NCBI GenBank assembly: GCA_020072815.1
Contig: JAIQGE010000020.1
Coordinates: 1-64,000, forward strand
Length of the DNA: 64,000 nucleotides
DNA from: Terriglobia bacterium
GTDB taxonomy: Bacteria; Acidobacteriota; Terriglobia; Terriglobales; Acidobacteriaceae
Direction: 5' to 3'
The notes beneath the pieces are model-generated. The model ran no database searches. It was not told the origin of the DNA and was given only the letters and a program-made list of their open reading frames with translations. Positions 60,186 to 64,000 of this stretch are shown in pieces. The stretch's first letter is position 1, and each line of letters begins with the position of its first letter. Position numbers and translations under genes: made by a program.

Positions 60186-61133
60186 ATGAACAGATTCTTT
60201 CTCGCAGTTGCCATGGCGCTATTGATCGCTGGAACCGCGGCAGCCCAGGACCGCGTCAAAATCGAACAGCGCCAGAGCGCACCAGCCGACTCCAACCAGA
60301 CCTTCAACAAGCGGGTTTTTGTGGTAGGAGAGCCTGGCCCGATGGCCTTAGCGCAAACCTGGGAGCGGCTTCCTGAAGGCAAGATAGCCTTCTTCTCGGC
60401 GGATTTTGCCGGCAACGGCGAGCCGGTCAAGGACGCGCCTTACTCCGCAACCGCGGTGACGGAGAGCACGCAGACGCTGGCGGACGGCAACCGCATCGTG
60501 AACAAGAGCTCAGTGTTCGTGGCCCGTGACAGCCAGGGCCGCACGCGTCGCGAGCAGACGATTGACCACCTGGGTCCGCTGAGCATGGAAGGCTCCAAGG
60601 TGGTGTTCATCAGCGATCCTGCGGCGCACACAGACTACATCCTCAATCCGGATGAACAGCGGGCGCGCATCGTGAAGCGGGACAACATGAAGGTCTTCAC
60701 GCTTGATGGCGCTGGCAATGACAAAGCGGAGTCCGGAATCAAGGTAAAACTGCGGAGCGCCCTGGAGCAAGGCCTCAAGAAAGAACAGTGGGTGGAAAGC
60801 TCCAAGCAAGTGAAGCGTGAACAACTGGGCACGCAAGTGATGGACGGAGTGACCGTGGAGGGCACGCGCGAAACCGTGACCATCGCTGCCGGTCAAATTG
60901 GCAATGATCGCCCGATTGAGATCGTTTCAGAAAACTGGTACTCGCAAGACCTGCACGCGCTGGTGTTGCACAAGCACAGCGACCCGCGTTTCGGCGACAC
61001 CGTGTTTCATCTTACCGACATCAAGCGGGGTGAACCGGATGCCAGCCTGTTCCAGGTGCCAGCCGGCTTCAAATCCACAACCGTCAACGAACCGACTGTG
61101 GAACTGCACCGTCGCGAGGCTCCAAAGGAATAG
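60186..61133 (+). CDS. Secreted protein, function unknown
   Basis: 315 residues: signal peptide MNRFFLAVAMALLIAGTAAAQ, then a beta-rich protein with SATAVTESTQTLADGNRI and RDSQGRTRREQTI segments and a C-terminal ELHRREAPKE tail. The phrase 'VxESxQxLxDGNRI' recurs in acidobacterial secreted proteins near ECF sigma factors, as I recall. AAGGAG upstream. It ends before a strong terminator and may be in the ECF regulon. No known domain. Confidence 0.75.
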   Translation: MNRFFLAVAMALLIAGTAAAQDRVKIEQRQSAPADSNQTFNKRVFVVGEPGPMALAQTWERLPEGKIAFFSADFAGNGEPVKDAPYSATAVTESTQTLADGNRIVNKSSVFVARDSQGRTRREQTIDHLGPLSMEGSKVVFISDPAAHTDYILNPDEQRARIVKRDNMKVFTLDGAGNDKAESGIKVKLRSALEQGLKKEQWVESSKQVKREQLGTQVMDGVTVEGTRETVTIAAGQIGNDRPIEIVSENWYSQDLHALVLHKHSDPRFGDTVFHLTDIKRGEPDASLFQVPAGFKSTTVNEPTVELHRREAPKE

Positions 61134-61159
61134 CCTCTTGCGTCCTTTGGTTGATGAGA

Positions 61160-61190
61160 GGCCGGGCCTTCTGGTCCGGCCTTGTTGTTT
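61160..61190 (+). terminator. Intrinsic terminator
   Basis: Stem GGCCGGGCC / GGTCCGGCC with a TTCT loop (one G-U pair), followed by TTGTTGTTTT. It ends the rightward ECF/secreted-protein unit and faces the convergent CDF gene. Confidence 0.85.
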
Positions 61191-61229
61191 TCGGAGGACT
61201 GCGGTTTCAGGCTGAGTCGGAGGGCGCGC

Positions 61230-62717
61230 TTACCGCCGGTTGTCCGTCTGCGGTTCGGGATGGATCAGCACTTTGAACAGCTCCGGCGCCACTTGCTTGA
61301 AACGGATCTCCAGCGCGGTGGAAACGTCATGCACGCGGGAGAGCGGCAGGTCGTCGGCCATGGTGCAGTGGCAGGACATGTAGACGCGGTCGCGCACGCG
61401 CTTGATTTCCACTTCGTGCATGTCCACGACTTCAGGGAATTCTCTTACCACGGGCCGCAGCTTGTTCTCCAGCCGGGCGTCTGATTTGGGCTGGTCACCG
61501 GACTCGATGGTGGCCGGCTCGCTCTCAATGTGGGTAAGAATGGTGGAGATCTCCGGGATCTCGCCGCGGATCTCGGCTTCCAGCAGGGTCACGACGTCGT
61601 GCGCGCTCTTGAGGCTCAGGGACTCGTCAAGTTCCAGATGCTGTTCCACATGCAGCCGACCGCCCAGGTCTTGCACGCTGACGTCATGCACGTTGAAGTT
61701 GTTGCGCGCAGCCACGGCGCGGATACGGTCAAAGAGGTTTTCCTTTCCGGTCTCGCGCGGGACAGAGTGAATCACCACGTCGCAATCAGGAAGGAAGCTG
61801 TGGACGGCGTCCGAAATTTCTCTGACGGCTTGTCCGGAACGCTGGAAGGTCACGTTGCGGGCCAGGCCGACGGTGAGATCGGCAAAGTAGCGATTGCCGC
61901 CGCGGCGAATACGCACGCGCTCCACTTCAATCACGCCGTTGACCTTGAGCGCGGCGTCAATGATCTTGTTGCGGTAGCCGGCAGGCGCGGCGTCGAGCAA
62001 AGCGTCAATGGTCCGGCGGGCCAGGCGCCAGCTCACCTGCACGATTACCCCGGAGACGATCAGGGCGGCAATGGAATCGGCCTGCGCCAGCCAGCCCACG
62101 TGCCAGTAGCGTCCCGCCCACACCAGCCCCAGACCCACGGCGACCACGGCACTGGAAAACATGTCCGTATGGAAATGCAAGGCGTCGGCTTCCAGCGCCT
62201 GGCTGTCATATTTGTGGGCGATGTCATGCAGCTTGTGGGAACGCCAGTTGTCCACAATGATGGACGCTCCCAGGACTACGAAGGCGGTGACGCTGGGCTC
62301 AATGTGGGCGGCGTGGTGTCCGTTGAGGCGTTCAATGGCCTCCCAGATAATCCACAGGCAGGTCACCAGAAGCAGGCCGGTTTCCAGGAAGGCCGAAAAG
62401 TTCTCCACTTTGCCGTGGCCGTACTGGTGGTCGGCGTCGGCGGGCTTGTCAGAGACGCGCACGGAAAGCAGCGTGATGAAAGCAGCCACCAGGTCCAGCC
62501 CGGAGTGGGCCGCTTCTGACAGAATTCCCAAGCTGCCCGTGGTGAAGCCCAACACCACTTTGAGCACGGTGATGCCCAGCGCCGCCAACACGGAGTTCAG
62601 GGCCACGGTGCGCTTCTCTTCGCGCATGTGGTCCAGGACCAGATTCGGCTCTGGAGCGGTTACCGGCTTTTCTGTTTCTGCAACGGGCACGGCCTCCATT
62701 GTCTCAATATCCTTCAT
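61230..62717 (-). CDS. Cation diffusion facilitator (CDF) transporter with extended C-terminus
   Basis: 495 residues from ATG 62717; M at 62699 is also possible. Six helices with SEAAHSGLDLVAAFITLLSV and ADADHQYGHGKVENFSA, the metal-site motifs (HSGLD, HxxGHGK), and a second site ALEADALHFHTDMFSS. After the usual C-terminal domain (about 300-380) come two further repeats of the CDF cytoplasmic fold. HVEQHLELDESLSLKSAHDV and CHCTMADDLPLSRVHDVSTA are similar to each other, so the tail is duplicated. It exports Zn/Fe/Mn-type ions by H+ antiport in relatives. Confidence 0.9.
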   Translation of the reverse strand: MKDIETMEAVPVAETEKPVTAPEPNLVLDHMREEKRTVALNSVLAALGITVLKVVLGFTTGSLGILSEAAHSGLDLVAAFITLLSVRVSDKPADADHQYGHGKVENFSAFLETGLLLVTCLWIIWEAIERLNGHHAAHIEPSVTAFVVLGASIIVDNWRSHKLHDIAHKYDSQALEADALHFHTDMFSSAVVAVGLGLVWAGRYWHVGWLAQADSIAALIVSGVIVQVSWRLARRTIDALLDAAPAGYRNKIIDAALKVNGVIEVERVRIRRGGNRYFADLTVGLARNVTFQRSGQAVREISDAVHSFLPDCDVVIHSVPRETGKENLFDRIRAVAARNNFNVHDVSVQDLGGRLHVEQHLELDESLSLKSAHDVVTLLEAEIRGEIPEISTILTHIESEPATIESGDQPKSDARLENKLRPVVREFPEVVDMHEVEIKRVRDRVYMSCHCTMADDLPLSRVHDVSTALEIRFKQVAPELFKVLIHPEPQTDNRR

Positions 62718-62790
62718 GACTTGCCACAAAAACCCGTATGTTAGGATTAAGTTCTTCCGCACTTCCTATCGCCCAAAAGGGGATGCACCA

Positions 62791-63837
62791 ATGGTTCGAA
62801 TCCTGTTGATTTGCCTGTTTGCGGCCGCCACGGGCCTGGTCCAGACCAGTCTTGCCCAAAGCAAAGGCACTGGGGCCAAAGCGGCTTCCAGCCCGGTGAG
62901 CCCGCAAAAGCCGGCCGCCCCTGCGCCGAAAGCTCCGGAAGCCGGCCCGCAAACCGCTCCCGCGCCGAATGAGCCCGTGATAACCATTCATGGGCTTTGC
63001 CAGGACGCCTCTGGGCCGAAAGAAGCCTGCACCATGACGGTCACCAAAGAACAGTTTGACAAGCTGGTGCAAGCGCTGAACCAGAACAATCAGGCCATTG
63101 ACCCAGCCATGCGGCGCAACCTGGGCCAGGCCTACGTGGATTTGCTGGTGCGCGCCGACGCGGGTGAGAAGGCGGGTATCGAAAAGACGGAAACGTATCG
63201 CGAAGTAATGCAGTTGATGCGTTTGCGCACGCTGAGCGACCTCTATCAACGCTCCCTGGAACAGCAATTTGGCAATCCTCCGCCGGAGGAAGTAGCGGCC
63301 TACTACGAGGCCCATCGCGCCGACTACGAGCAACTGAAACTCCAGCGCGTTTACATCCCCAAGATTGATCCTTCAGGCAAGCTGACTTCCCTGGAGCAGC
63401 AAGCGGCGTTTGCACAAAAGGCCGAGGAGGTGGCCGCGGAGGCGGAGGCCCGCATCGCCAAAGGCGACGCTCCCGAGCAGGTGCAGAAAGACAGTTACAG
63501 CGCGCTGGGAATTTCCTCGGCGCCGCCCAGCACGGGCATGGGCGCCTCCCGCCGTGGCGCGCTGCCGGCCGCCGACGAGCAACATCTACTTGCCTTGAAG
63601 GATGGTGGCGCATACAAAGCCCAGCAGGCCAACACTTTCTTGATCTACCGATTGGACGGCCGGCAAACCATACCGCTGGAAAGCGTAAAAGGTGAAATAG
63701 CACGCACGATCTTTCGCGGCAAATTGGACGCCAAGATGAAGGAGATCAATTCTTCCGTCCACGCCGACTTTAATGAAGCATATTTCGGACCGCCATCAAC
63801 TGGCGTAGCGCCATTGAATCCACCGGTAAAACCGTAA
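62791..63837 (+). CDS. Periplasmic SurA/PpiC-like peptidyl-prolyl isomerase
   Basis: 348 residues from ATG 62791 with AAGGGGA upstream; the open frame further upstream (from 62161) overlaps the CDF gene and is rejected. Signal peptide 1-22, a Pro/Ala-rich linker and a SurA-N-like helical region (CTMTVTKEQFDKLVQALNQN). A parvulin-like domain follows (LKLQRVYIPKIDPSGKL, then a LPAADEQHLLALKDGGAYKA stretch). It is likely an outer-membrane protein chaperone. Divergent from the CDF gene by 73 bp. Confidence 0.82.
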   Translation: MVRILLICLFAAATGLVQTSLAQSKGTGAKAASSPVSPQKPAAPAPKAPEAGPQTAPAPNEPVITIHGLCQDASGPKEACTMTVTKEQFDKLVQALNQNNQAIDPAMRRNLGQAYVDLLVRADAGEKAGIEKTETYREVMQLMRLRTLSDLYQRSLEQQFGNPPPEEVAAYYEAHRADYEQLKLQRVYIPKIDPSGKLTSLEQQAAFAQKAEEVAAEAEARIAKGDAPEQVQKDSYSALGISSAPPSTGMGASRRGALPAADEQHLLALKDGGAYKAQQANTFLIYRLDGRQTIPLESVKGEIARTIFRGKLDAKMKEINSSVHADFNEAYFGPPSTGVAPLNPPVKP

Positions 63838-63877
63838 CACGCGGGCCGCCCATGGTCGGACGCAACGGGTGGCGTTG

Positions 63878-64000
63878 TCAGATAGCGCGCACGTGGTGGA
63901 TCAGGTCCGGAATCGCGCTGGAAGCATCAAAGCTTTTCTGCCCAGCCAATACTACGGAGGAAACCCGCGAAAACGAACGGCACGCATCCAGAAAATGCAG
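63878..64000 (-). CDS. C-terminal fragment of an unknown protein (runs off the right edge)
   Basis: The minus strand is open from the window edge to a TGA at 63878, 40 residues (ending SAIPDLIHHVRAI). Coding-like composition, no recognisable domain in this short part. Convergent with the SurA-like gene. Confidence 0.45.
   Translation of the reverse strand: MHFLDACRSFSRVSSVVLAGQKSFDASSAIPDLIHHVRAI

Noticed and set aside
62161-62790. Upstream extension of the SurA-like frame
   Set aside because: It runs antisense through the CDF gene; the true start with signal peptide and ribosome site is 62791.
1-64000. CRISPR arrays, rRNA, prophage structural genes
   Set aside because: I saw no regular spacer-repeat pattern, no rRNA segments and no phage head or tail genes. 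The 7-bp array has no spacers and is not CRISPR.

Overview
The window looks like a chromosomal segment of an Acidobacteriota (Terriglobia, Koribacter-like) soil bacterium. The evidence is GC-rich coding DNA, two very large MacB/FtsX-type permeases of the 'acidobacterial duplicated orphan permease' class, a DUF2934 protein, many secreted proteins with carboxypeptidase-regulatory-like domains, and the dispersed 'ggggctgaagcc' and 'gcacaggc..gcctgtgc' intergenic repeats common in that phylum. The phylum assignment is an inference from gene content. No rRNA is present.

Layout. 1-2896: the N-terminal part of a secreted RHS/YD-repeat protein that runs off the left edge. 2897-6163: a lower-GC strip with a gene-poor stretch, a frameshifted small ORF, a HTH protein and a large serine recombinase whose last codons lie antisense inside a tRNA-Glu(CTC). 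6597-11998: DUF2934 protein, receiver protein, a cytochrome c maturation cluster (CcmF, CcmH and two companions) and a SET-domain protein. 12021-14752: dnaX-ybaB-recR. 15811-24611: HisC-like aminotransferase, then leftward lptC/A-like, lptB, rpoN and hpf, with recJ upstream. 25408-26325: an isolated low-GC gene with a HEPN-like C-terminus. 27003-36365: an efflux/two-component block (two ADOP permeases, ABC ATPase, sigma-54 activator, histidine kinase) that would use the RpoN encoded nearby. 36553-39579: metallo-beta-lactamase/beta-CASP protein, small secreted protein, DUF155/RMND1-type protein. 39592-45293: a four-gene leftward operon that looks like a divergent chaperone-usher-type surface fibre system. 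45632-48966: BON-domain protein, secreted protein with a pilin-like C-terminus, DHH phosphoesterase, small secreted protein. 49357-54790: minor pilin operon (FimT/PilV/PilW/PilX types). 54947-55509: ParD/ParE-type toxin-antitoxin pair. 55716-58545: DoxX-like protein, DUF2277 protein, heptamer repeat arrays, EamA transporter, a glutaredoxin with an in-frame TGA in a UxxC motif, and OsmC. 58659-63837: ECF sigma factor with membrane and secreted companions, CDF metal transporter, SurA-like foldase. A gene fragment runs off the right edge.

Two items stand out. The first is the glutaredoxin-like gene at 57817-58056, whose only interruption is a TGA exactly where the first redox-active Cys belongs, followed by a hairpin that fits the bacterial SECIS rules; this predicts a selenoprotein that routine gene calling would miss. 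The second is the operon at 39592-45293. It encodes two SCPU-like subunit proteins (one with a duplicated domain), a PapD-like chaperone and a 1014-residue outer-membrane protein with a secretin-type N-domain and a C-terminal SdrD/Cna-B-like domain. It reads as a chaperone-usher-like pathway with an atypical usher.
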